DNA of 38,188 bases from Bradyrhizobium sp. STM 3843 (GTDB lineage: Bacteria > Pseudomonadota > Alphaproteobacteria > Rhizobiales > Xanthobacteraceae). A program made the position numbers and the translations under genes. Positions 15,919-24,291 of the stretch are shown piece after piece. The notes under the pieces were generated by a model, which saw only the letters and a program-made list of their open reading frames with translations, was not told the origin of the DNA and did not search any database. How positions within the stretch are numbered: position 1 is the stretch's first letter; each line of letters opens with the position of its first letter. Location: positions 1 to 38,188 of the forward strand of contig NZ_CAFK01000344.1 of the NCBI RefSeq assembly GCF_000239815.1, read 5' to 3'.

Positions 15919-16953
15919 CTAACCCACGAGCAGCTCTTTGACCCGCGGCACCACCTTGTGGCCATAGAGCTCGATGCTGCGCATCAGCTTGGCATGCGGC
16001 AGCGGCCCCGCGGAATATTTCAGCTGGAAGCGCGATAGCCCGAGCGCCTTTACGGTCGTGGCGATCTTGCGCGCGACGGTCTCGGGCGAGCCGACATAGA
16101 GCGAGCCGTGATCGGCCTCCTGCACGAACTCGTCGCGGCCCATTGGCGGCCAGCCCCGCTCCTTGCCGATCCGGTCGCGCATGATCTTGTAGTCCGGCCA
16201 CAGCTCCTCGCGCGCCTGCGCGTCGGTCTCGGCGACGTAACCCGGCGAGTGCACGCCGATCGGCTTGGCCTCACGACCGAATTGCTGTAGCGCGCGTTGA
16301 TAGAGCTCGACATAAGGCGCAAAGCGCTGGGGATTGCCGCCGATGATCGCCAGCATCAGTGGCAGCTCATAATGGGCGGCGCGCACCACCGATTCAGGGC
16401 TGCCGCCCACGCCGATCCAGGCCTTGAGCCGGCCGTGCTCGACCGGAGGATAAACCAGCTGATTGCGCAGCGGCGGCCGCAGCTTGCCCTCCCACGTCAC
16501 GGGCTCCTGCGCGAGCAGCGTCACGAACAGATCGAGCTTCTCCTCGAACAGCTCGTCGTAGTCCTTCAGATCGAAGCCGAACAGCGGGAAGGATTCGGTG
16601 AACGAGCCACGCCCCAGGATCACCTCGGCGCGGCCATTGGAGACCGCATCGAGCGTCGCAAAGCGCTGGAACACCCGGATCGGATCGTCCGAGCTCAACA
16701 CAGTCACGGCAGAACCGAGACGGATGTGCTGCGTCCGCGCAGCAATCGCGGCCAGCGCCACTTCCGGTGAGGAGATCGCGAAATCGCCACGGTGATGCTC
16801 CCCCAGCCCGATGAAGTCGATGCCGAGCTCGTCGGCGAGCACGGCTTCGTCAACGACGTCGCGGATCACCTGCGCATGCGGCAGCTGGGCGCCGTCCTCC
16901 TTGCGCGTGACGTCGCCGAACGTATCCAATCCAAATTCAAGCTGTGTGGTCAT
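15919..16953 (-). CDS. LLM-class (luciferase-like) flavin-dependent oxidoreductase
   Basis: A 344-residue cytoplasmic protein. The fold is recognised from LEFGLDTFGD, then LGIDFIGLGEHHRGDF (the EHH of this class), IRLGSAVTVLSSDDPIRVFQ, and VILGRGSFTESFPLFG. The C-terminus FQLKYSAGPLPHAKLM and SIELYGHKVVPRVKE is typical of the bacterial group near the alkanal and nitrilotriacetate monooxygenases. It should use reduced flavin supplied by a partner reductase. A flavin reductase is encoded at 32542-33102, but too far away to infer pairing. The substrate is unknown. It is transcribed alone or from the region at 16954-17169. Confidence 0.85.
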   Translation of the reverse strand: MTTQLEFGLDTFGDVTRKEDGAQLPHAQVIRDVVDEAVLADELGIDFIGLGEHHRGDFAISSPEVALAAIAARTQHIRLGSAVTVLSSDDPIRVFQRFATLDAVSNGRAEVILGRGSFTESFPLFGFDLKDYDELFEEKLDLFVTLLAQEPVTWEGKLRPPLRNQLVYPPVEHGRLKAWIGVGGSPESVVRAAHYELPLMLAIIGGNPQRFAPYVELYQRALQQFGREAKPIGVHSPGYVAETDAQAREELWPDYKIMRDRIGKERGWPPMGRDEFVQEADHGSLYVGSPETVARKIATTVKALGLSRFQLKYSAGPLPHAKLMRSIELYGHKVVPRVKELLVG

Positions 16954-17169
16954 CGGACGCTTTCTACTTTTGGGACGGCCCCGCGCTCATCGCAAGACGG
17001 CCGATCCCACCGCTGCAGCGCGATGTAGGCGTTCGGTGGCGTCGTGGAAAGGGCACGCCGCGAAACGCATCGTTTCGGTCTGGCGCCGCCGCTTCTACAT
17101 CGCGATGGCCGGGCTTGACGGAATGGCCCAATCGGCACTTATCGTTATCGCGCAGCGAGCGCGTTGTCT

Positions 17170-19230
17170 TTACCGCCAGCGCTCGCGCATGCGAGCGCCG
17201 ATGTCGATGCGCGGGCCCTGGCTTGCGATGGGAGACGCGGCCTGTGCGCGCGGCCAGCTGGTGCGCTCGAACAGCGGTACGAGCGCCTCGGGGATGAAGC
17301 GCGTGCGCGAGGCGTAGACGTGACGATCGCCGCGCACCGGCTGGCCGTGCACGAAGAAGCGCTGCGGCACCAGGAGATGGAGGTCGTCCTTGGCGCGGGT
17401 CATCGCGACATAAAGCAGCCGGCGCTCTTCCTCCAATTCCGCGCTGGTGCCGGCGCCGAGATCGGACGGCATGCAGCCGTCGACCACGTTCAGCACATGC
17501 ACGGAATTCCACTCCATGCCCTTGGCGGAGTGGATGGTGGAGAGGATCAGATAATCCTCATCAAGAAGCGGCACGCCGGACTGGTCCGATGTCGCATCCG
17601 GCGGATCGAGCGTCAGCTCGGTCAGAAAGCGCTCGCGTGAGGCATAGCCGCTCGCGATCTGTTCGAGCTGCAGCAGGTCAGCGGTGCGTACTTCCGCATC
17701 ATCGTGCACGCGTTCGAGATGGGGTTGATACCACCGCCTGACCCGCTCGATGTCGGAAGGCCATTCCGACACGAGCAACTGCTCCATCGTCCGCGCAAAC
17801 GCGGCCCAGTCGTCGCCGGCGCGCGCCGGCGTCGGCTGCCGGCAAAGCGCCGCAACCGGCTCCGGCGCGTCGGCGACCGCGTCGAGCAGGCGCTGCGCCG
17901 AGGCCGGTCCTACGCCCGGAATGAGGTGAAGCACGCGAAAGCCGGCGATCCGATCGCGTGGATTTTCGACGAAGCGCAGGAACGCCAGCACGTCCTTGAC
18001 ATGGGCGGCATCGAGGAACTTCAGCCCGCCGAATTTGACGAATGGAATGTTGCGCCTGACCAGCTCCACTTCCAGCGGTCCGCTGTGTGAGGAAGTCCGA
18101 AACAGCACCGCTTGCTGTTTCAACGCCACGCCTTCCTCGCGCCTGGCCAGCACCTGCTCGACCACATAGCGCGCCTGGTTGGCCTCGTCGCTGACGGTGA
18201 CGAGAAGCGGCTTGCGCGAGGCGGCACGATCGGTCCACAGGTTCTTGGTGAAGCGTTCGCGCGCAAGGCCGATGACGCCGTTGGCGGCGGAGAGGATCGG
18301 TTGCGTCGAACGATAGTTGCGGTCCAGCGTGACGATCTCCGCCCGCGGGCTGAACTGATCGGGAAAATCCAGGATGTTGCGCACAGTGGCGGCGCGAAAC
18401 GCGTAGATCGACTGGGCGTCGTCGCCGACCACCGTGAGCCCCGCGCCGTCAGGCTTCAGCGCCAGCAGGATCCGCGACTGCAGATGATTGGTGTCTTGAT
18501 ATTCGTCGACCAGCACATGATCGAAGCGGCCGCCGATCTCTTCGGCAATGGCCGCATCCGCCATCATCTGCGCCCAGTAGAGCAGCAGATCGTCGTAGTC
18601 GAGCACGTTCTGCGCCTGCTTGGTCTCGACATAGGCGGCAAACAGCCCCTTCAGCTCATTGGCCCATTCGGCACACCAGGGGAAATGTCGCGCCAAGGCG
18701 TGTTCGAGCGCCATGTCGGCGTTGACGCAGCGGGAGTAGATCGCAAGGCAGGTTCCCTTGGTCGGGAAGCGGCGCTGCGTGTTCGACAACCCGCGCTCAT
18801 GGCGAACGAGGTTCATCAGGTCGGCGGAATCCTCGCGATCATGAATCGTGAAGGCAGGATCGAGCCCGACGCGTTCGGTGTATTCGCGCAACAGCCGCGC
18901 CCCGAGACCATGGAAGGTGCCGGCCCAGGTCAGGCCCGCTGTGATGGCTTCGGCATTGGCGCCCAGCACCTTGCGTGCGATGCGCTCGACCCGTCGGCTC
19001 ATCTCGGCTGCGGCGCGGCGCGAGAACGTCATCAGCAGGATGCGTCGCGGATCGGCGCCGTTGACGAGCAGATGCGCGACACGATGCGCCAGCGTGTTGG
19101 TCTTGCCGGAGCCGGCGCCGGCGATGATCAGGAGCGGACGGCCCGGCAAAGCACCGACGCCGCCATGCTCGACGGCGCGTCGCTGCTCCGGATTGAGATC
19201 GTCGAGATATGTCGTCGCTTGCGCCAGCAC
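17170..19230 (-). CDS. UvrD/Rep-family ATP-dependent DNA helicase (superfamily 1)
   Basis: A 686-residue protein started at GTG 19228-19230, with GGGGAG seven bases upstream; the frame is open 35 codons further back without a ribosome site. The SF1 helicase motifs are all present in order: the Q-motif LNPEQRRAV, Walker A AGAGSGKT near residue 36, Walker B DEYQDTN near 240, motif III GDDAQSIYAFR, motif IV LDRNYRST, motif V STIHSAKGMEW, and motif VI LLYVAMTRAKDD. Such enzymes unwind DNA 3' to 5' in repair and replication restart. It is divergent from tex over a 194-base gap. It is somewhat shorter than classical UvrD, so PcrA/Rep-like or a paralogue is possible. Confidence 0.9.
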   Translation of the reverse strand: MLAQATTYLDDLNPEQRRAVEHGGVGALPGRPLLIIAGAGSGKTNTLAHRVAHLLVNGADPRRILLMTFSRRAAAEMSRRVERIARKVLGANAEAITAGLTWAGTFHGLGARLLREYTERVGLDPAFTIHDREDSADLMNLVRHERGLSNTQRRFPTKGTCLAIYSRCVNADMALEHALARHFPWCAEWANELKGLFAAYVETKQAQNVLDYDDLLLYWAQMMADAAIAEEIGGRFDHVLVDEYQDTNHLQSRILLALKPDGAGLTVVGDDAQSIYAFRAATVRNILDFPDQFSPRAEIVTLDRNYRSTQPILSAANGVIGLARERFTKNLWTDRAASRKPLLVTVSDEANQARYVVEQVLARREEGVALKQQAVLFRTSSHSGPLEVELVRRNIPFVKFGGLKFLDAAHVKDVLAFLRFVENPRDRIAGFRVLHLIPGVGPASAQRLLDAVADAPEPVAALCRQPTPARAGDDWAAFARTMEQLLVSEWPSDIERVRRWYQPHLERVHDDAEVRTADLLQLEQIASGYASRERFLTELTLDPPDATSDQSGVPLLDEDYLILSTIHSAKGMEWNSVHVLNVVDGCMPSDLGAGTSAELEEERRLLYVAMTRAKDDLHLLVPQRFFVHGQPVRGDRHVYASRTRFIPEALVPLFERTSWPRAQAASPIASQGPRIDIGARMRERWR

Positions 19231-19424
19231 GAATCGCTCCCCAACCGGCAGAATCCGCGATTTCTTTCGCGTGCGCAACGAGATGCGCGGCGACTGCAGT
19301 ATTTTGCCTGATTCGCAATCGCGCTTTTTTGTCACGGTTGCCCACAGAGCGCGCGCGAGATGCTTGCGCTGGCGCGCGGCGACTCCTATCCAATCAGGCC
19401 CGTCACGAATCTCGGAAGAACACC
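19231..19424. other. Divergent intergenic region between helicase and tex
   Basis: 194 bases that should contain both promoters. No hexamer pair stood out, and open frames continue across it from both genes without ribosome sites. It contains GGGGAG for the helicase and GGAAG at about 19414-19418 for tex. Confidence 0.35.
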
Positions 19425-21740
19425 GTGCCGAATTTTGCGTCTATCATTGCCGCCGAGCTCGCCGTCCGCGACGCCCAGGTCCAGGCCGCGATCGATCTCC
19501 TTGATGGAGGCGCGACCGTTCCGTTCATCGCCCGCTACCGCAAGGAAGCGACCGGCATGCTGGACGACACCCAGCTACGCACGCTCGAAGAACGGCTGCG
19601 CTACCTGCGCGAGATGGACGCGCGGCGGACTGCGATCATCGAAAGCATCAAGGCGCAGGGCAAAATGACGCCGGAGATCGAGCTGGCGCTCGCAACAGCC
19701 GACACCAAGGCCCGCCTCGAAGACATCTACCTGCCGTTCAAGGAGAAGCGGCGCACCAAGGCGCAGATCGCCAAGGAGGCCGGGCTCGAGCCGCTCGCCG
19801 ATATGTTGATATCAGATCCAATGAAGGATCCGCAGGTCGAGGCCAAGGCCTTCATCACCAAGGATGGCGAGAATCCGGTCAAGGACGTCAAGGCGGCGTT
19901 GGAAGGCGCACGCGCCATCCTGGTCGAGCGCTTCGCCGAACACGCCGACCTCGTCGGTTCGCTGCGCGAGGAGATGTGGGGGCGCGGCCAGGTGAAATCG
20001 GCAGTGCGCCACGGCAAGAAGACCGCGGGCGCCAAATTCGCCGACTATTTCGAATTCTCCGAGCCGTATGCCAAGCTGCCGTCGCATCGCATTCTGGCGA
20101 TGCTGCGCGGCGAGAAGGAAGAGGTGCTGCAGCTCGATTTCGGCGATGGCGAGCCGGAGGACTCGACCGATCCCTCGCTGTATGAGAACCGCATCGCGGT
20201 TACGTTCGGGGTCTCGCGGCAGGGCCGGCCGGCCGATCAGTTCCTGTCCGACTCCGTCCGCTGGGCTTGGCGTACCCGGATCAAGACGTCGCTGGCGCTC
20301 GATATAAGGATGCGGCTGTGGCAGGAGGCCGAGAAGGAAGCCGTCCGCGTGTTCGCGGCCAATCTGCGCGACCTCCTGCTGGCGGCGCCAGCCGGCGGCC
20401 GCGCCACGCTCGGGCTCGATCCCGGCTTCCGCACCGGCGTCAAGGTCGCCGTCATCGACCGCACCGGCAAGTTCGTCGACCACACCACGATCTATCCGCA
20501 TGAGCCGCAGCGGCAGTGGAACGAGAGCATGCTCACGCTGGCGCAGCTATGCGTGAAGCACCGCATCGAGCTGGTCGCCATCGGCAACGGCACCGCCTCG
20601 CGCGAGACCGAGAAGCTGGTCGCCGATCTCATCAAGCTGAAGCCGGACCTCAAGCTGACCAAGGCGATCGTCTCTGAGGCCGGCGCGTCGGTCTACTCGG
20701 CCTCCGAATTCGCGGCCAAGGAATTTCCCAATCTCGACGTCTCGATCCGCGGCGCGGTCTCGATCGCCCGGCGCCTGCAGGATCCGCTGGGCGAGCTGGT
20801 CAAGGTGCCGCCGGCCTCGATCGGTGTCGGCCAGTATCAGCACGACCTCAACCAGTATGAGCTGGCGCGCGCGCTCGATGCCACGGTGGAAGACTGCGTG
20901 AACGCGGTCGGCGTCGATCTCAATACCGCTTCCGCGCCGCTGCTGGCGCGCGTCTCCGGCATCGGCGAAAGCCTCGCGCAGAACATCGTCGCCCATCGTG
21001 ATGCCAATGGACCGTTCCCAAGCCGCGACAAGCTGAAGGAAGTGCCGCGGCTGGGGCCGAAGGCGTTCGAGCAATGCGCGGGCTTCCTGCGCATCCGCGA
21101 CGGCGACAATCCGCTCGACGCCTCGGGCGTGCATCCGGAATCCTATCCGATCGTGAAGAAGATCCTGGAGGCGACCAAGAGCGACATCAAGGCGCTGATT
21201 GGCGAGAGCAAAGCGCTGAAGGCGCTCAATCCGGCAAAGTTCGCCGACGAGCGGTTCGGTGTTCCGACCGTCACCGACATCATTCGTGAGCTCGACAAGC
21301 CGGGTCGCGACCCGCGTCCGGAATTCAAGACGGCGACCTTCCAGGAGGGCGTCGAGAAGATCAGCGATTTGAAGCCCGGCATGATCCTGGAAGCGACCGT
21401 CACCAACGTCGCGGCGTTCGGAGCCTTCGCCGACATCGGCGTGCATCAGGACGGTCTGATCCACATCTCGGCAATGTCCGAAAAGCGCATCAATGATCCG
21501 CGGGAGGTGGTGAAGCCCGGCCAGGTCGTGAAGGTGAAGGTGCTGGACGTCGACGTGCCGCGGAACCGGATCTCGCTGACGCTCCGGCTGTCCGATCCGC
21601 TGCCGGCCAAGGGCGAGAAGCGCACCAGCGCGCGGCCGCCGACGGCGGCGCGCATGACCACGCGCGAGGAGAAGCCATCCGGCGGCGGCGCCTTTGCGGC
21701 CGCGATGGCCAAGGCGGCGGAGCGGCGCAAGGGCGCATAA
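19425..21740 (+). CDS. tex: Tex: S1/YqgF RNA-binding transcriptional accessory protein
   Basis: A 771-residue protein started at GTG 19425, six bases after GGAAG. The domains run in the standard order: a helical N-terminal Tex region (VPFIARYRKEATGMLDDTQL), a YqgF nuclease-like domain from about 325 (LGLDPGFRTGVKVAVIDRTG), a helix-hairpin-helix region from about 500 (ARVSGIGESLAQNIV and VPRLGPKAFEQCAGF), and an S1 domain at about 645-720 (GMILEATVTNVAAFGAFADI). A Lys/Arg-rich tail follows. Tex acts in the cytoplasm with RNA polymerase or nucleic acids; its exact role in alphaproteobacteria is unsettled. Length matches the family. A good terminator follows at 21770. Confidence 0.95.
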   Translation: MPNFASIIAAELAVRDAQVQAAIDLLDGGATVPFIARYRKEATGMLDDTQLRTLEERLRYLREMDARRTAIIESIKAQGKMTPEIELALATADTKARLEDIYLPFKEKRRTKAQIAKEAGLEPLADMLISDPMKDPQVEAKAFITKDGENPVKDVKAALEGARAILVERFAEHADLVGSLREEMWGRGQVKSAVRHGKKTAGAKFADYFEFSEPYAKLPSHRILAMLRGEKEEVLQLDFGDGEPEDSTDPSLYENRIAVTFGVSRQGRPADQFLSDSVRWAWRTRIKTSLALDIRMRLWQEAEKEAVRVFAANLRDLLLAAPAGGRATLGLDPGFRTGVKVAVIDRTGKFVDHTTIYPHEPQRQWNESMLTLAQLCVKHRIELVAIGNGTASRETEKLVADLIKLKPDLKLTKAIVSEAGASVYSASEFAAKEFPNLDVSIRGAVSIARRLQDPLGELVKVPPASIGVGQYQHDLNQYELARALDATVEDCVNAVGVDLNTASAPLLARVSGIGESLAQNIVAHRDANGPFPSRDKLKEVPRLGPKAFEQCAGFLRIRDGDNPLDASGVHPESYPIVKKILEATKSDIKALIGESKALKALNPAKFADERFGVPTVTDIIRELDKPGRDPRPEFKTATFQEGVEKISDLKPGMILEATVTNVAAFGAFADIGVHQDGLIHISAMSEKRINDPREVVKPGQVVKVKVLDVDVPRNRISLTLRLSDPLPAKGEKRTSARPPTAARMTTREEKPSGGGAFAAAMAKAAERRKGA

Positions 21741-21769
21741 GACGAGACATCGCATTTGCGGGTATGGCC

Positions 21770-21804
21770 AATGGCGCTGTCGGATGATCCGGCAGCGCCA
21801 TTTT
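21770..21804 (+). terminator. Intrinsic terminator of tex
   Basis: AATGGCGCTG at 21770-21779 pairs with CAGCGCCATT at 21793-21802. The loop can pair further (CGGA with TCCG). TTTT at 21801-21804 follows the stem. It lies 30 bases after the tex stop codon. Confidence 0.75.
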
Positions 21805-21943
21805 GCTGCGATGGGGACAAGCTGACCTCTGCGGTCTGAAATCCGTGAACCGGATTGGCTGTCCGGCGACACATCTTCAATCGGAAGCTCGTTCAATCGG
21901 AGGGGTCGTCTCGCGCGATTGCGATCGGGAAGGATGCATTGCC

Positions 21944-23014
21944 ATGGCCGATCTGCCCACGCCTGACTTCAGTTTCGATCCCAGCGCGACGGGCGCTTGC
22001 GTTGCCGGCGTCCGGCCCTACCGCAACGGCAGCTACCGCCTCGAAGCCGAAGCGATCGGGAGTAAATTCATCGTTCACAATTATGGACATGGCGGCGCCG
22101 GCATCACCTTGAGCTGGGGCTGCGCGGCCAAGGTGCGCGACCTGGTCAGGGCGCGTCTTGCCGCCTCCGGCCAGAGCCACGTTGCCGTGCTTGGTGCGGG
22201 GGTCATGGGCTTGACCGCGGCAACCATGCTGAGCGAATTCGGCGCCCCCGTGACGATCTATGCCGATCGCGCACCATCGGAAACGACGTCCCATAAAGCG
22301 GGCGGCCAATGGGCGGTTTCGGTGGTGGAGTTTCAGGGCAAGGAGGGCGAGCTCGCCGATATCGTCCGGATCGCCTACACCACTTTCAAGCAAAGTATCG
22401 GCAAGGGCTTTGGCGTCTACGAACGGCCGAACTACACTGCGACCCGCTCGCACAATATGGATGTCGTGCTCAAGCTCGCGCCCGGCCTCATTCCAGCGCC
22501 GAGGGCGCTGCCGCGCTTGCCGTTCGAGGGGCACACGCATTCCGGCTTTGTGTATCAAACGCTCCTGATCGAGCCGCCGGCTTTCTTGTCGAAGCTGCAA
22601 ACGGATTTGCAGGCGCGCGGCGTGCCTATCGTGAAGAAGACGTTCGCCAACAAATCGGCCGTGTTCGACTTGGCCGAGGGCATCATCGTCAACTGCACCG
22701 GACTTGGGGCCATGACGCTCTGGGGCGACACGAAGATGGCGCCGATCAAGGGACAACTTGCAATGCTGCCGCCCCAGCCGGGCCTGACATATCTTTATGG
22801 TCAGAGTGGCTATCTGTTTCCGCGCGATGATCATGTCGTGATCGGCGGGACATTCGAGGTCGGGGTGAACAACGAGATCGCGGACAAGGCAATCTGTCAG
22901 GACCTCGTTCGCCACATCGCGTCGTTGTTCGGCAAGGCTGTCAAGAAGCCGCTCCCGGACAATCATATCCATCATCCGGATCATGCACCGATCGTCAACC
23001 CGGCCGAGGTTTGA
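21944..23014 (+). CDS. D-amino-acid-oxidase-like flavoprotein with permuted motif order
   Basis: A 356-residue protein started at ATG 21944, with GGGAAGGA nearby upstream. The D-amino-acid oxidase fold is clear, but the order is unusual. In DAAO the signature G-L-R-P-x-R followed by HNYGHGGxG and SWGCA lies at the C-terminus. Here AGVRPYRNGSYRLEAE, HNYGHGGAGIT and SWGCAAKV lie at residues 21-64, and the Rossmann FAD motif VLGAGVMGL follows at 82-90. The middle retains HKAGGQWA, IVNCTGLGA, and YLFPRDDHVVIGGT. The protein ends without the usual C-terminal block. This fits a circular permutation in which the substrate Arg24 is still supplied. Substrate unknown. It is a single gene after tex. Confidence 0.8.
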   Translation: MADLPTPDFSFDPSATGACVAGVRPYRNGSYRLEAEAIGSKFIVHNYGHGGAGITLSWGCAAKVRDLVRARLAASGQSHVAVLGAGVMGLTAATMLSEFGAPVTIYADRAPSETTSHKAGGQWAVSVVEFQGKEGELADIVRIAYTTFKQSIGKGFGVYERPNYTATRSHNMDVVLKLAPGLIPAPRALPRLPFEGHTHSGFVYQTLLIEPPAFLSKLQTDLQARGVPIVKKTFANKSAVFDLAEGIIVNCTGLGAMTLWGDTKMAPIKGQLAMLPPQPGLTYLYGQSGYLFPRDDHVVIGGTFEVGVNNEIADKAICQDLVRHIASLFGKAVKKPLPDNHIHHPDHAPIVNPAEV

Positions 23015-23610
23015 ATGGCTGCGACGGCTTGGCATATCCAATCTGGAACCCCACGATGCTGCTTGCACCGCTGTCGGATTCCGCGAGAATTGAAATGTCG
23101 TTTGTGCACCGCATCGGGCGCAATCGAGCCCGGCGATTCATCTTGGGCCGATCAGCGCGCGAGCAACCGCCTGCGAGCGGCTTCGAGCTGCGAAGACGCG
23201 TCAGCCCATTCAATCGAATAGTCAGGCCCGGTGTCCTTTCGGACTGCCTTGCTCAGCGATCGTGCAACGCGTCTTGGAGACTGGTGTTGACTGCATCGAG
23301 AACGCGGCGCAATTTTAAATATCGCGGCGTGACATCATCAAGGATGAAAGAACGTGTCGTTCTCGTTGGGATCATCCGAGCATGCGCAGTCGAGTTTGGC
23401 CTCGACCATGCTCATGCTGGTGCGAACGTGTTGGATGCTCCGACGGTTCCCAGCATTGCTGGTCCCCCACAGCGCTTGTCGAGCGCCGGCTACTACTTGT
23501 GGGTTAAGGTCATCAACCGTACAAATACGGGGTGCTCAAAATGTCCAGCGACTATGGTATCCTAAGGCGTGCTTCCATTATTTTTGCTCTCGACGCATGA
23601 GTGATCGCAC
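23015..23610. other. Long intergenic region without a supported gene
   Basis: About 600 bases lie between the oxidase and the response regulator. Open frames on both strands (for example 23011-23565 plus and 22995-23213 minus) have Arg/Ser-rich, unrecognisable products and no ribosome sites. I rejected them. The stretch near 23305-23360 is slightly AT-rich. I cannot identify a promoter, RNA or repeat. It could be a decayed gene, but no protein similarity supports that. Confidence 0.45.
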
Positions 23611-24246
23611 ATGGCCGAACAAACAACTTCCCGGGGTGAGATTTTCGTCGTCGATGACGACCCTGCCGTGCGTGACACCCTCTCGATGGTCTTGTCGGCC
23701 GGCGGCTATGACGTGATCTGTTTTGCGGACGGAGCCGCGTTATTGGCGGTGGCGCGAACGAGGACGCCGGCCTGCATTCTGCTGGATGTGCATATCCCCG
23801 GGAAATCCGGGCTCGACATCCTGCGAGAGCTCCACGGCGAGGATTATCCGGCGCCGATCTTCATGATTTCCGGGCAAGGCGACATTCCGATGGCGGTGAA
23901 CGCCATCAAGTACGGCGCGCTCGACTTCATCGAGAAGCCGTTTCGCGGCAGCGAGATCGTCGCGCGGCTGAACGAGGCGATCGGCGCCTTTGCGCGCCGG
24001 CAAAAGGAGAATGCGGCGCCCAAGATCGGCTCGTTGCATTTCCCCGGTCGGGAGCCGCTGACGCGGCGTGAGCGTGAAGTGCTGGAGCAATTCACCGCCG
24101 GCGCTTCGAACAAGGAAGCCGGCCGCTCGCTCGGGATCAGCCCGCGCACGATCGAGGACCATCGCGCCAACATCATGAAGAAGCTCGGCGCCCGAAATGC
24201 CGCGGACTTGATCCGCATTGTCATGACGGCCTCACGCGCATCCTGA
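23611..24246 (+). CDS. FixJ-like response regulator with LuxR-type DNA-binding domain
   Basis: A 211-residue protein. The receiver spans 10-125 with the acidic pocket VVDDDP at 13-18, the phosphorylated Asp59 in LLDVHIPGKSG, MISGQGD, and KPF carrying the conserved Lys. A LuxR/FixJ helix-turn-helix follows at about 149-203 (LTRREREVLEQFTAGASNKE, then ISPRTIEDHRANIMKKLG). FixJ-family regulators activate transcription when phosphorylated by a cognate kinase. The hybrid kinase encoded convergently at 24292-27906 is a candidate partner by position only. The ribosome site is weak. Confidence 0.85.
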   Translation: MAEQTTSRGEIFVVDDDPAVRDTLSMVLSAGGYDVICFADGAALLAVARTRTPACILLDVHIPGKSGLDILRELHGEDYPAPIFMISGQGDIPMAVNAIKYGALDFIEKPFRGSEIVARLNEAIGAFARRQKENAAPKIGSLHFPGREPLTRREREVLEQFTAGASNKEAGRSLGISPRTIEDHRANIMKKLGARNAADLIRIVMTASRAS

Positions 24247-24291
24247 CCGCAGCAGGAGTGGGCGCCCTGCGTGGCGCCGCAGCAAGCTTGC

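Noticed and set aside
21773..21943. Earlier in-frame starts for the D-amino-acid-oxidase-like gene at or after 21803
   Set aside because: They have no ribosome site and would overlap the tex terminator. ATG 21944 has one and gives a sensible N-terminus.
23011..23565. 184-codon open frame in the large gap after the oxidase gene
   Set aside because: No ribosome site, Arg/Ser-rich sequence, no recognisable domain. I leave the gap unassigned.
24247..24291. GGCGCC repeats and an AGCAAGCTTGCT palindrome between the convergent regulator and kinase genes
   Set aside because: Short stems without a T tract. They may help termination, but I cannot support a feature.
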